The translations under genes and the position numbers were made by a program. Under the pieces are notes generated by a model. The model was not told where the DNA came from and did not search any database. It saw nothing but the letters and a program-made list of their open reading frames with translations. A stretch of 64,000 bases of DNA, taken from NCBI RefSeq assembly GCF_036345015.1, contig NZ_CP084098.1, positions 3,981,326 to 4,045,325 on the forward strand, written 5' to 3'. Source of the DNA: Cyanobacterium sp. Dongsha4. GTDB taxonomy: Bacteria; Cyanobacteriota; Cyanobacteriia; Cyanobacteriales; Cyanobacteriaceae. Of this stretch, positions 27,482 through 37,801 are shown one piece after another. The stretch's first letter is position 1. Every line of letters begins with the position of its first letter.

Positions 27482-28792
27482 TTAAATGTAAGGATATTCA
27501 AAAATTTTCAGTAAACACTGCTGTAAATAATAATGGCTTATTTGAAAAACTTCAGTTAAAATTTGTTCAGATGTAATTTTATTATTTTTATTATTTTTAC
27601 TAGGGGGATGAATAATAGCATTTCTAATTTCAGTAATTGCCTTTATACTATCCATCCAATTTAACTCTTTTGCTTTTTTATTTATTTCTAAATATTTATC
27701 TACTGGTTCTAATGGAATATTAAGAAATTTTAATAAAAGCCTAATTTGTCCAGAAGCTTTTAATCCATTAAAATCCTCGGAATTAACACATTGATTAGTT
27801 TTTAAGTATGTCCAAGCTAATTTTTCTAAAGCTGATTGTATTAAAATAATAGATGTATTGTATCCGTTGCTGTGCTTATAGCTTTCGACATACCATTGAA
27901 TAGCATTTTGAATCGTCTCTTTCCAATTTTCATCTTCCCATTTCTTCATAAATTTAGGAAAAATAATAACCATTTCTGTTGTATCACTGGTTGTCCAACA
28001 ATAACTAAGAGATTGCCATGAATCAGCTTTAATTTTAGGAGTTGACCATTCTTCTAAGATTTTATTTCCTTCTGCATCCCAACCATAAATCAATAAAGGA
28101 GATACCCAAATTCCCCTAACAAATGATAAATAATAAACAAAAGCATCAATCATTTTATTGGCTTCATCTAAATTAAATGCTTGTTCATCAGAACGTTCTA
28201 GTTTACAAATATGAGTAACTCCATAACCACCTTGTGCTTCTAGTTTTTCTTCTAGTTCACCATTTTCATCTAAAGTGGCTAATACAAAGTGCCAATTATC
28301 GTAATCAAATATAAATTGACCATCAAACATTAACCAACCTTCTCGTTGGATTTCAATTTCATTACCATTTTGATCATATTCATAATCAAAAATGTTAGAG
28401 ATATTAAACCAAAAAAAATTAGTTATATGGAAAGTAACTGATGATAAATTATCTGTTATTCCCTGTCTAAAAGGTTTAGTTAAATAGCCAAACAATTCTG
28501 TTTTTTTACTACCGCAATAATGAATATATTTTGATAAATGAACACTCATCCTAGCTTGAGGAATTAGCTCAGTTAGCTTTAATTCAACGTCTTTTAAATT
28601 TATGTCTTCTTCACTTTTATAGACAAATTTAACAGTAATAGTAGGATAAGGATACCAAGAAATTTGAACCCAACTTTTACCTTCAATAATATTCTCTCTA
28701 TCAATTAATTCTGTAAAACCACGATATAAAATAATTGGTTGATTCGGTAATGTTTGTCGTATTATTTTGGGTTCTGGTTTCCAAATAGTCAT
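27482..28792 (-). CDS. Protein with C-terminal HEPN-like helical domain (436 aa)
   Basis: The N-terminal ~250 residues are beta-rich and unrecognised. The C-terminal helices contain SALEKLAWTYL and then EIRNAIIHPPS, where R390-x4-H395 fits the R-x4-6-H signature of HEPN ribonucleases. This arrangement (beta domain plus HEPN) resembles ApeA-type abortive-infection proteins. It sits between a membrane protein and the DUF262 gene on the same strand. Function by analogy only. Confidence 0.55.
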   Translation of the reverse strand: MTIWKPEPKIIRQTLPNQPIILYRGFTELIDRENIIEGKSWVQISWYPYPTITVKFVYKSEEDINLKDVELKLTELIPQARMSVHLSKYIHYCGSKKTELFGYLTKPFRQGITDNLSSVTFHITNFFWFNISNIFDYEYDQNGNEIEIQREGWLMFDGQFIFDYDNWHFVLATLDENGELEEKLEAQGGYGVTHICKLERSDEQAFNLDEANKMIDAFVYYLSFVRGIWVSPLLIYGWDAEGNKILEEWSTPKIKADSWQSLSYCWTTSDTTEMVIIFPKFMKKWEDENWKETIQNAIQWYVESYKHSNGYNTSIILIQSALEKLAWTYLKTNQCVNSEDFNGLKASGQIRLLLKFLNIPLEPVDKYLEINKKAKELNWMDSIKAITEIRNAIIHPPSKNNKNNKITSEQILTEVFQISHYYLQQCLLKIFEYPYI

Positions 28793-28891
28793 TTTTTTGT
28801 ATCCTTTAAAATAAATTGAATATATTTACAAATAGGTATAGATTTATCATCATTATTATTAGACTCATCAGAATAAGGAAAATATAAATTT

Positions 28892-30688
28892 TTACTCTTT
28901 ACTAAAACGTCGAAATAATTCTACATATTCGCTAACTTTAATTTCATTTACGTTTGAACCAATACGCTGATAAAATTTATCATTATATGATGTAGGTTCT
29001 TTTCCTCCTTTTAAAGAAAAAATAATAACACTTTTATTTTTATAATTAATTACCTTAATTTCTCTACCTATAGTATCTTTGGTGGTTTGGTTTATTGGTT
29101 GTAATTTAATTAACTGAATTATCCAACGATAAAAATTATCAAGATTACCTTGTAATCTCTCAGCTTCATGTGTTATTCCTGTTATCTTAAAATTTTTATA
29201 TTCAACAAAATCTACATTGTATAGATCATATATTTTCTTGGCTGTTTTATCATTATCAGCTATTCCTACGCAAACATAACCAGTTGCATTCGGTGAATGA
29301 TTTGCCATTGCCGTCAATGTTTTAATTATTTTGTCAAAATTATCTTGATTAAATTGTTTTCCTTCATTTAATTCAGTAAAACCTTGCTTAAAATCATATA
29401 AAGATTGTTCTGTTGTTGATTGAGTTAATAAAGTCTCAAATTCAGTCAGCCATGAATCAATTGCAGGATCAATCGTATCTTTTTGTTTAAAACAATCTTG
29501 TATTATTCCTTTTATTTTATTTATATTACGTTGTTTATTTTGAAAAGCCCAAGTTTTTCCCGTAGTAATTGTCATTTCTTTAGTGATACTGTTTAGTTCA
29601 GAAATTAATTTATCATAGTTACTAATTTCCTGATTTTTTTTAATTAATAAATCATAAAAACTTAAGAAAATTACTTGAAATTGACGTACCATAGATGTTA
29701 AATTTCTATCACAGATAAGTTCACGAAAATTTTTTTGAGAAACCACTAAAATTTGACGAATTTGATCATAAACTTTAATAAATTGTTTCTGAATTAATTC
29801 TGGTTGTTTTATAGTTAAAGAAGATTCTATTTCTTTTTGATGTTCATTATCTTCTCTAAATCCATAATAATCATCCAGCCTTGTAGAGTTACTTAATGGT
29901 ATATCCTGTAATAACATATAAGCAAGAACATCAGCAATAATTTCTTCATCTTTGGATTCTCTTAACATTTCTTTGGTTAAAATTCTATTTTTTACCCAAA
30001 AAATATCATCTACATTAATCCCATATTCCAATTGTTTATTAGTAATACTAATTTGTTTCATGTTATTAAGAAGAAGAATGTCTGAAGCTGATGTATCAGT
30101 TCTAATTTCATTAGCAATTTTTCTTACTAGATCAGCAAATTTAGAAGTGGAGCCAGCAGACCTCAACTCTTGTCTAGATAAATGTTTACCATTAGAATTA
30201 ATTCGTCTAAAAATTTCATCAACTTTTTCATTATCATCAAAAGAATAAACAGATAATGGCAGAACATAACTACCTATTATTTCACAGTAATGTCTATTAA
30301 GAATAGGAGTTTTTTGTGTTAATTTTTCTTGATCAAGAAGTGATTTTGATTCTACCATTGTTTCTAAATCAAAATATTTATCTTCTATATCAAATTCGCC
30401 TTCTATAAACGCCGTGACAGCATTTAATCTTTGCATTCCATCTATAATTTCAAAGACTGATATTTTATTTTTTTCTGTTTGAGCTAATAAAATTATAGGT
30501 ACGGGAAAACCCTTCAATATTGAATCAATAAATGCTCTTTTTTCTTCAATAGTCCAAACTAATTTTCTTTGGTATCTTCTATTAACATAAAATAGATTAT
30601 TTATATAAAAATTATATATTCTTTGTACCGTTTCACTTCTAATAGAAAGTTCTTTTTGAACAGCTGAGGATTGAATTTGTTTAATCAT
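28892..30688 (-). CDS. DUF262 (GmrS-like) plus AlbA_2/Schlafen-type domain protein (598 aa)
   Basis: N-terminal DUF262: RRYQRKLVWTIEEKRAFIDS, ILKGFPVPIILL and EIIDGMQRLNA carry the conserved R-x-Y-Q-R, G-x-P-x-P and D-G-x-Q-R motifs of the ParB-like NTPase/nuclease fold found in GmrSD and BrxU. The C-terminal ~190 residues (GYVCVGIADNDKTAKKIYDL, FYQRIGSNVNEI) look like an AlbA_2 ATP-binding domain in place of the usual DUF1524 nuclease. Such proteins restrict modified or foreign DNA/RNA. It follows the methylase gene by 44 bases. Confidence 0.72.
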   Translation of the reverse strand: MIKQIQSSAVQKELSIRSETVQRIYNFYINNLFYVNRRYQRKLVWTIEEKRAFIDSILKGFPVPIILLAQTEKNKISVFEIIDGMQRLNAVTAFIEGEFDIEDKYFDLETMVESKSLLDQEKLTQKTPILNRHYCEIIGSYVLPLSVYSFDDNEKVDEIFRRINSNGKHLSRQELRSAGSTSKFADLVRKIANEIRTDTSASDILLLNNMKQISITNKQLEYGINVDDIFWVKNRILTKEMLRESKDEEIIADVLAYMLLQDIPLSNSTRLDDYYGFREDNEHQKEIESSLTIKQPELIQKQFIKVYDQIRQILVVSQKNFRELICDRNLTSMVRQFQVIFLSFYDLLIKKNQEISNYDKLISELNSITKEMTITTGKTWAFQNKQRNINKIKGIIQDCFKQKDTIDPAIDSWLTEFETLLTQSTTEQSLYDFKQGFTELNEGKQFNQDNFDKIIKTLTAMANHSPNATGYVCVGIADNDKTAKKIYDLYNVDFVEYKNFKITGITHEAERLQGNLDNFYRWIIQLIKLQPINQTTKDTIGREIKVINYKNKSVIIFSLKGGKEPTSYNDKFYQRIGSNVNEIKVSEYVELFRRFSKE

Positions 30689-30732
30689 AATTATAATTTT
30701 TATAAAGTAAATAATTTCGTATTAATCGATGT

Positions 30733-33700
30733 TTAAAAAGGTGAGTGAACAATCATTATTTCCTTGATCGTTAAGGCATATAATTTTGAGATTATTTCAT
30801 CAATTTTTTCTTCATATTTTTGCACATTAACTCCTTTATTCTCTAAACATTTATGCACCAAAGTTTCTATCTCTCTTTTCTGTTCTTCCGTACCTTTAGG
30901 TATTGGTATTTGTGAAATATAAGGAGTTTGCATGGCGTAAGCTCCTCCTTGTAATTTTGATGCTGTATAATGAAGAAAAAACCAAACTATTCGAGAATTT
31001 AATAACCCTAAAAGATATAAATTAGAATCATAAATAAAAAATGTTTTGTTATTAGAAATATAGTTGTTATCATCCCAAGCAAAAGCCTGATAAGTTGCAA
31101 TTTCTTGATAAAGTATTTTAGGTAAATTATATTTATCCCAGTAGGTACATGAGTGTAATTCCCAAAAATATTTACCCTTATTATTTCTTCTTATTAAATT
31201 ATATCTATACTGATGAAATCTCTTATAAATAGCAGGATAAGTTTGACCAAAAATCTTTTCGGCTTCTTTTTCTGGTTTATCACTCCAAGGATGTTTTTTA
31301 TTTTCTGATGATTCAATTTTAATTAAATATTGTTCGGCAAAATTTATAATCCATCGTTTTACATCTCTACCTCTAATTAAGGGTTTTAATACTTCTGCTG
31401 ATGAGGGATGCTCATTAATTAATTTATCTCTTGTTTCTCGATCGACAATAAAAGCCTCATTAAATCCTGTTTTAATACCATAATAAAATCTACCATTAAC
31501 ATATTCTCCTAAAGGTATTCCTGTACTTTTCAGTTTATCTAAGAGGTTTAATATTTGAGAAGATTCTAACCGCCAACCATCAGCCGTTAATGATTTTTGT
31601 GGTACTAAAAACTTATCTTTTTCATAGACTACTTTGAAATCATTTAATGAGTTATTTTCATCCCAATTTAAAACTTTAATATCCTGATTATCACTATTAT
31701 TTTGTTTCTTAAATAAGATAATGCTAGGGTAAGTAGTTGCTTCAAACACATTAGCATCCCCAAAATCTATTAATATCTCTATTTGGCTATTTTGAGTAAG
31801 ATATTGTCTTAGTTTTTGTCCATAACCTGCCCTAAAATATTTATTAGGAGTAATGTAGGTCAAATAACCATTATTTCTTAGTAATTTTAACCCTTGCTCA
31901 TAGAAATAAACGTATAAATCAGCTACTCCAGTATAGCAATTATACTGTTTCTGAAGAATTGGTTTTAAGTATTTAATTGCTTCCTGACGTACATAAGGGG
32001 GATTACCAATAACAATATCAAAGCCTGTTACCCCGAACATCCACTCACTATCAAAGAAGTCAGAGCTAACATTCTGGTCATAGGGATTCCATCTAGCCAG
32101 AGTATCTGCGATCGCACCTGTCAGACCAGTTTCTTTGAGTAAAGTTGTAATCTCTGTTCTGAGTTGTTGGTCTTGTTGTTTACAGCGTTGCTTATCTTGG
32201 GGATTATTAGCAGAGAAGTAGTTATGCCTTACCTTCTTTAACTCAGCTTCTTTTTTCTCAACTTCGTTAGTTCTAAGGGTTTTTTGATTATCAACACCGA
32301 TGAGGGTATTAGCAGAGACAAACTTAGTTTCGAGGTTAGGGAGAGGGAGAATACCCCTATTCTCTAAATTATCATTAACCTTCTGTTCTACTATGAGGGA
32401 GATAAAGAAGCGTAGTTTAGAGATTTGTACTGCAATAGGTTGAATGTCAACACCATAAATACAGTTCTCAATGAGAAATAGTTTACGGGGATAATCCTGT
32501 TCATTATTGTTAAATTCATCTTCTATCTGCTGTAACCTAGTCTTTAATTTTTCTATTGCTAGACTACGAGCCTCCTCATCACCAATATTCTGGGCTGTTT
32601 TAATATCTTTTTGTACAGGTGCGATCGCCCTCTCCTTTTGTTGATTACGCCATTGTTCATTATGAGGGTCAAGTTTAGAGAGGATATGAACCAGCTTTTG
32701 GAGGATACCCATAGGAAAAGCACCAGAACCACAAGCAGGGTCAAGGATTTTGAGACTATCAATAGCAGTAATTAACTTCTGGGAAATATCAGGGGTAAAA
32801 GGATTAATCTCAGAGAAAGATAGTAATTCCCTTAAACTAGACTCTAACTCATCCTCTTTACCGATAAATGGGTTATCCTCTACCTTAGTCTGTAAAGTTT
32901 GCTGTTGATTATGCTCATTCCCGAAAAGATTAGTTTGATTACTACCAAGTTCTACATAACCGCTACTATCATTTAATAATTGTTGTTTAAGGTAAGCAAT
33001 GATGCTCTCATCTACCATATAGTTAACGATTTCTCTAGGAGTATAGAAAGAACCAGTTTGTTTTCTAGCGGTTGTCTCAGTCTCAGGATTATACTCAGCT
33101 AAGAGATTCTCGAATACTTTACCCAATAACTCAGGGTCAAGGGCAATCTCCTCATCTATCGGTGTATTTTCATCAATAGTAAATTTGTAATCATTGAAGA
33201 TATTGATGATACCCCTTACCTTCTCTCTATTTCTTTTCTTACTACCATAAACTTTACTAAGGTCAATCGATTCCTCACCGCCGAAGAATAGTTTATTAGG
33301 AACTGTTAGGGGATTGTCCACAGCTTCAGAGAAACCATCAATAAGCATTTCTTTATCAAGACATTCAAATAAACCACCATTCAGGAAAGGGATATTAGTG
33401 GTTAACTCAAGGAATTGCTTAGTATCCTCAAAATAATCCTGATAACGGTAACTGTTGGGGCTATCATTAAACTGTCTATTATCGGGTTTTATCTCTGTGT
33501 TTAAGGTAGCAAAAAATAGATTCTGTAATATTGCTTTATAATATGTTGACTCCTTATCTTCGAGCGGTCGCACTATCTTAGTTACTGAGTTAACATTAAA
33601 TAGAGTATTAGGAATAAGCCCTTTTTCCTTGAGAAACCAGACAAAGATTAGTCTAGTAATTAATCTAATAATATTAGTAGCATTATTAACCGTTTTATCT

Positions 33701-34434
33701 TCTATTATACTAGGGAAATTAACAGTTTTTACTGCCCAAAAATACCAATTAGCAATCTCTCTATAAAATTGTTTATTAAGAGCAGAAGTATCTAATACTT
33801 TACGCCATGCCAAATGTAAATCATCAAAATTTTCTGGTTTATTATTCTTTATTATAGTGGATAAAGCAAAATCATTTAGTATCTCTAAATGCGCTCTATG
33901 AGGGCTAACAAAATTTATATCCTTAATTAAGGTTATCTTTTGCAAAACATCTTTATCATTATCTTTCTGGTTAGGGCGACGGTCAATAATAGCTAGAGTT
34001 AAACTATTACCATGTCTAAAGGTTAACATAATAGGAATAGCAGAAAGTTTATTAATCTCTCTGGTAATACTAGATAATTGAGTACGGGAATAATAATCTT
34101 TTTTGAGGGTAATAGTAAGGAATAAATAAGAATTAATATAATCTATATTAAACTGAGGAATATCAGATATTTGTTTAATTTGCTCTTCTGTTAACTGAAA
34201 GAGATAATCTACTGATTGCCACTCATCTAATAATAATCTTTTACTGTCTATTTTATCCTGATTAATCATCATCAAGAAATCAGTGGGCGAAGCATTATCT
34301 AACTCTACATTAAGCTCTGTAGAATACCCTAATGTTTGATAAAACGGTGCGATCGCATCTACAGTATCTTTAGCAGAAAAGAGAGAGAGGGAGTCAAGAA
34401 TATTGGACTTTAAATCAATGTTATTTTTAGGCAT
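30733..34434 (-). CDS. Eco57I-type adenine DNA methyltransferase/restriction subunit (1233 aa)
   Basis: Motif I LDPACGSGAFPMGIL lies at about residue 563 and the catalytic NPPY (IVIGNPPYVRQ) at about 810, defining an N6-adenine methylase of the class used in type IIG, BREX (PglX) and DISARM (DrmMI) systems. The N-terminal ~500 residues include QTGSFYTPREIVNYMVDES before the methylase core; a target-recognition part follows motif IV. Its partner is the PLD-helicase upstream. A palindrome copy lies 52 bases before the start. Confidence 0.85.
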   Translation of the reverse strand: MPKNNIDLKSNILDSLSLFSAKDTVDAIAPFYQTLGYSTELNVELDNASPTDFLMMINQDKIDSKRLLLDEWQSVDYLFQLTEEQIKQISDIPQFNIDYINSYLFLTITLKKDYYSRTQLSSITREINKLSAIPIMLTFRHGNSLTLAIIDRRPNQKDNDKDVLQKITLIKDINFVSPHRAHLEILNDFALSTIIKNNKPENFDDLHLAWRKVLDTSALNKQFYREIANWYFWAVKTVNFPSIIEDKTVNNATNIIRLITRLIFVWFLKEKGLIPNTLFNVNSVTKIVRPLEDKESTYYKAILQNLFFATLNTEIKPDNRQFNDSPNSYRYQDYFEDTKQFLELTTNIPFLNGGLFECLDKEMLIDGFSEAVDNPLTVPNKLFFGGEESIDLSKVYGSKKRNREKVRGIINIFNDYKFTIDENTPIDEEIALDPELLGKVFENLLAEYNPETETTARKQTGSFYTPREIVNYMVDESIIAYLKQQLLNDSSGYVELGSNQTNLFGNEHNQQQTLQTKVEDNPFIGKEDELESSLRELLSFSEINPFTPDISQKLITAIDSLKILDPACGSGAFPMGILQKLVHILSKLDPHNEQWRNQQKERAIAPVQKDIKTAQNIGDEEARSLAIEKLKTRLQQIEDEFNNNEQDYPRKLFLIENCIYGVDIQPIAVQISKLRFFISLIVEQKVNDNLENRGILPLPNLETKFVSANTLIGVDNQKTLRTNEVEKKEAELKKVRHNYFSANNPQDKQRCKQQDQQLRTEITTLLKETGLTGAIADTLARWNPYDQNVSSDFFDSEWMFGVTGFDIVIGNPPYVRQEAIKYLKPILQKQYNCYTGVADLYVYFYEQGLKLLRNNGYLTYITPNKYFRAGYGQKLRQYLTQNSQIEILIDFGDANVFEATTYPSIILFKKQNNSDNQDIKVLNWDENNSLNDFKVVYEKDKFLVPQKSLTADGWRLESSQILNLLDKLKSTGIPLGEYVNGRFYYGIKTGFNEAFIVDRETRDKLINEHPSSAEVLKPLIRGRDVKRWIINFAEQYLIKIESSENKKHPWSDKPEKEAEKIFGQTYPAIYKRFHQYRYNLIRRNNKGKYFWELHSCTYWDKYNLPKILYQEIATYQAFAWDDNNYISNNKTFFIYDSNLYLLGLLNSRIVWFFLHYTASKLQGGAYAMQTPYISQIPIPKGTEEQKREIETLVHKCLENKGVNVQKYEEKIDEIISKLYALTIKEIMIVHSPF

Positions 34435-34485
34435 AGTTAGTAATAGAAATTAGAGATATTGGTGAGGGTAGGGAACAGGGAACGG

Positions 34486-34499
34486 TGTAAATATTTACA
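34486..34499. repeat. Element palindrome TGTAAATATTTACA, copy 2
   Basis: Exact copy, 52 bases before the methylase start, directly after a GGGAACA heptamer pair. Confidence 0.85.
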
Positions 34500-34510
34500 G
34501 GGAAGAATAA

Positions 34511-34858
34511 TTAAGCAGTATTGCTTTTAATTACTAACCATGTGATTAACTCAAAATCAGTAGTTTTAGTAATCTTCTGGTTAGCAGATGGTAATTTACC
34601 TTGTTTACTAGAGAAAAGAGTAGCTACCGTTCTCTGCTGAAAGGTACGGGTGACAGACTCAACAGCAGAGTGTAGTAATTGGTTATAGAGAGTTAGGTTT
34701 TCCCCTTGCTCTGTTTCAGTGCTGAACAAATCAGCTAATTCCTGATAAACAGATGATTGATTACTACAGAGTAAACGGTAAATATCAAGGATTTGCTTCG
34801 GTTGGGCAAAACTATAACGTACTGTCCTATCTTCCCTGACATAGACTAAATAATAGGG
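34511..34858 (-). pseudogene. Detached C-terminal end of the PLD-helicase (115 codons behind an in-frame stop)
   Basis: The codons right after the helicase TAA (34861-34859) stay open in the same frame for 115 residues: PYYLVYVREDRTVRYSFAQ, PKQILDIYRLLC and so on to TWLVIKSNTA. There is no start near its beginning, and the sequence reads as a natural continuation of NPL-PYYLVYV. So the helicase gene appears to be split by one nonsense codon. The first internal ATG (34729) would give only 72 residues. Confidence 0.65.
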
Positions 34859-37801
34859 TTATAAAGGATTAACTTCTTGATTATCCTTCGTATCCCCTTT
34901 CTGCTGAAGACAGAAGATTACCCCGGGTTTAATAACAGAATGTTCGGGTAATGGTGGCACAACAGCATAAAGTCCGAGAGGAGCTTCTTCTAATGCCTTC
35001 CTATTTTCTTGAATATAGTTTAGTAAATCTGTTCTAAAATCTTCTAAACTAAACTCATTGAGGGAGATGGAATCATTGAAATCCTCAAGGTCTAACACTT
35101 CTTCTTGTAACCGTAGTAATTGATTATCCCTATAATTTAAGTCTTTCTTAATCAATTCTTCATCTAAAAGATTATCCTCCCCTGTTGCCGTCAAATCCAT
35201 TAATGCCATCCTTGACTCGACCCTATCCCTCAAATTAATGTACTGGTCAAAGTCTTGGGTAATCCAGAAATTAACTAACTGTACTGCACTGTTAGGACTA
35301 CCAATCCTGTCAATCCTTCCAAATCTCTGTATAATTCTTACAGGATTCCAGTGTATATCATAGTTAATTAAATAATCGCAGTCTTGGAGGTTTTGACCTT
35401 CAGAGATGCAGTCAGTGGCGATTAATAAGTCTATTTCTTCATGTTGGGGTAAAGATGGTATTTTATCCCGTTTCTTAGCATAAGGGGCAAAATTAGTCAG
35501 GATATGCTCAAATTTAGTTTCTCCTAGAGTAGTCTTATTCTTATTGCTACCAGTAACAAGAGCAAGATTAATATTTAATTCATTTTTAGCCCATGTTTTA
35601 AGGGAGTCATAGAGATAAGTTGCGGTATCAGCAAAAGCAGTAAATACTATTATTTTACGGTTAGGTTTACCTAATTTATTAATGGTAGGATTATTTACTT
35701 TTTCTTTAATTAACTCCTTTAATTCTGCTAGTTTAGCATCCCTATTATTATCTATTGCCTGAGCTTGTAAATATAATTTATTTAGTTGCTTTTTATCCTT
35801 TATTAATTCATTTAACCATTTCTCAATATCAAGGTGAACTAAATGATAATTAATCTTTTGACCGACCTGAAAGGCATCAGCAAACTCATCATCATCATTA
35901 ATAATATTCCTTATTTCTTCATCTTGAGTGTAAATTATATCTTGTTTATACTGCTTAAATTCCTTAATTATTTTTATTAATTCCTCAATTTTAGCTATAG
36001 TTCTCTCTAAGGTTAATTTAAAAGAATAAATAGAACTCTCTAATCTTTTAAGGAAATTTACCCTCATCATTCCGATTAGATAATATTCCCTATTTTCTTG
36101 GGTAAAATTACGTTGAATAACCTTACCTTCATACAATGATTTATAATCTTCTAAAACATAACTAGAAGGGGTAAACAAAGATAATTTATACTTAGAGATT
36201 TCGTTATATATATCTTCATAGTCAAGGAAATTATCATCTAAGTCAATGCGATAAAATACTGATAATGGTTTTAATCTCTCAGGAAAACCACCTAAATTAT
36301 CCACTACTTCGGGGTAATACTGTTCTATATGTTTACGGGAACGGGCAATAGTTAAACCATCTAAAAGAGTAAAGAAAGCAGAACTAAGACTCTCTAGTAA
36401 TTCATTATTGCTACGATTATCTTTTGTTGCCCACTGTTTAAACTTAGTTTGGGCATTGGTTAATACCTGTTTAATGTTACTAATCCCTAATGTCTCACTA
36501 AAAGCTGATTCTTTACCTTCAGAGATTAAGTCTAATTGGTTCTTTAAGTCTTTGAGGTTATTATTGACAGGAGTAGCAGATAATAATAAAACTTTGCTTT
36601 TTATCCCTGATTTTATGACATCATCTAACAGTCTTTCATATCTACTTTTCTTTATGATGTTGCCGTCTTCATCTTTTTTTCCCTTAGTATTATTCCTAAA
36701 GTTATGGGATTCATCTATTACAATTAAATCATAATTACCCCAATTAATAGTAGCTAAATCAATATCCCCTACTTTACCATTATCTCTACTTAAATCAGTA
36801 TGAGAAAGCACCGTATAATTAAATCTATCTTCTAATAATATATTAAGTTCACTATTATTTTGTGCCTGATAAATTGTCCAGTTTTCTCTTAATTTCTTAG
36901 GACATAATACCAGTATTCTATAATTTAATAACTCAAAGTATTTTATAACTGCTAATGCCTCAAACGTCTTCCCTAAACCTACACTATCAGCAAGGATACA
37001 ACCGTTATAGGTCAATATTTTATTGATTACTCCTTTTACCCCATCTTTCTGGAAATCAAACAACATTGACCATATTTTAGTATCCAATAAATGCTGTTGT
37101 TGTAATAGTCGATCACCCTTTTCTTGGTTTAATAAATCTCTGAAGAAAAGATGATATAAAGTTTTATAATAAATGAAACTAGGGGGATTATCCTGATATA
37201 ATTGTTGGAGATAATTAATAACCTCTTGTTTAACATCTTTTACTAACTCTGGGTTATTCCAAACCTCATCAAACCAGAACTTTAAATCTTGTCTATCTCT
37301 ATCACTATCAACTACTAAATTTAATTCTATATTACTATTATTTTCTGCTAATCCTAATCCCTTAACAGTGAAATTAGAACTACCTAAAATAGCTGATTCT
37401 TTATTACCATTAATGATATGGTAGAGTTTACCGTGCAGTAAATTAGACTGTATAATAGAACGAATATTAACCTTTTCTTTTATCCATTGTTCACAGCGTT
37501 TAGCAATACTATTCTGCTGTAATTTAGTCTCTAATTTTATCTGGTCATCTTCTATTTTAAAGGACTGTAATTGAGCAGTATCATTAACAGACTTTATAAA
37601 GGTGGGTTCGCCAAAGAGAAAATTCAACTCCTTAATCTCTGATAATTCCTGTTCTAACTTCTCAAAGGCATAGATAGTAAAGTAAGCAGAGACAATCGAC
37701 AGTAGAGAGCCAGAGTAAAGGTTACTGCGGAGAAAATCAGCTACTGAACCCCTATTATGGTTATCCCTTATTCCTGATGTTAATAAGTTAGGTTGCTTCA
37801 T
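34859..37801 (-). CDS. PLD-nuclease plus SF2/SNF2-type helicase, defence-associated (980 aa)
   Basis: The N-terminus (about 1-200) is phospholipase D-like: SNLLHGKLYHI (H-x-K) and AILGSSNFTVKGLG. The helicase has Walker A in LADSVGLGKTFEAL near 270, the DEAH-type box DESHNFRN near 363, ATPVNN, and the C-terminal motif VI IIQRFGRIDRIGS near 830. The pair with an Eco57I-type methylase recalls DISARM- or type I-like restriction, but DrmA/DrmB, PglZ and BrxC are absent. The gene probably extended a further 115 codons before a nonsense mutation. Confidence 0.82.
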   Translation of the reverse strand: MKQPNLLTSGIRDNHNRGSVADFLRSNLYSGSLLSIVSAYFTIYAFEKLEQELSEIKELNFLFGEPTFIKSVNDTAQLQSFKIEDDQIKLETKLQQNSIAKRCEQWIKEKVNIRSIIQSNLLHGKLYHIINGNKESAILGSSNFTVKGLGLAENNSNIELNLVVDSDRDRQDLKFWFDEVWNNPELVKDVKQEVINYLQQLYQDNPPSFIYYKTLYHLFFRDLLNQEKGDRLLQQQHLLDTKIWSMLFDFQKDGVKGVINKILTYNGCILADSVGLGKTFEALAVIKYFELLNYRILVLCPKKLRENWTIYQAQNNSELNILLEDRFNYTVLSHTDLSRDNGKVGDIDLATINWGNYDLIVIDESHNFRNNTKGKKDEDGNIIKKSRYERLLDDVIKSGIKSKVLLLSATPVNNNLKDLKNQLDLISEGKESAFSETLGISNIKQVLTNAQTKFKQWATKDNRSNNELLESLSSAFFTLLDGLTIARSRKHIEQYYPEVVDNLGGFPERLKPLSVFYRIDLDDNFLDYEDIYNEISKYKLSLFTPSSYVLEDYKSLYEGKVIQRNFTQENREYYLIGMMRVNFLKRLESSIYSFKLTLERTIAKIEELIKIIKEFKQYKQDIIYTQDEEIRNIINDDDEFADAFQVGQKINYHLVHLDIEKWLNELIKDKKQLNKLYLQAQAIDNNRDAKLAELKELIKEKVNNPTINKLGKPNRKIIVFTAFADTATYLYDSLKTWAKNELNINLALVTGSNKNKTTLGETKFEHILTNFAPYAKKRDKIPSLPQHEEIDLLIATDCISEGQNLQDCDYLINYDIHWNPVRIIQRFGRIDRIGSPNSAVQLVNFWITQDFDQYINLRDRVESRMALMDLTATGEDNLLDEELIKKDLNYRDNQLLRLQEEVLDLEDFNDSISLNEFSLEDFRTDLLNYIQENRKALEEAPLGLYAVVPPLPEHSVIKPGVIFCLQQKGDTKDNQEVNPL

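Noticed and set aside
34859-37801. Calling the helicase/methylase pair a complete DISARM or BREX system
   Set aside because: DrmA, DrmB, PglZ and BrxC are not in the window; only the helicase-PLD and methylase parts are shared.
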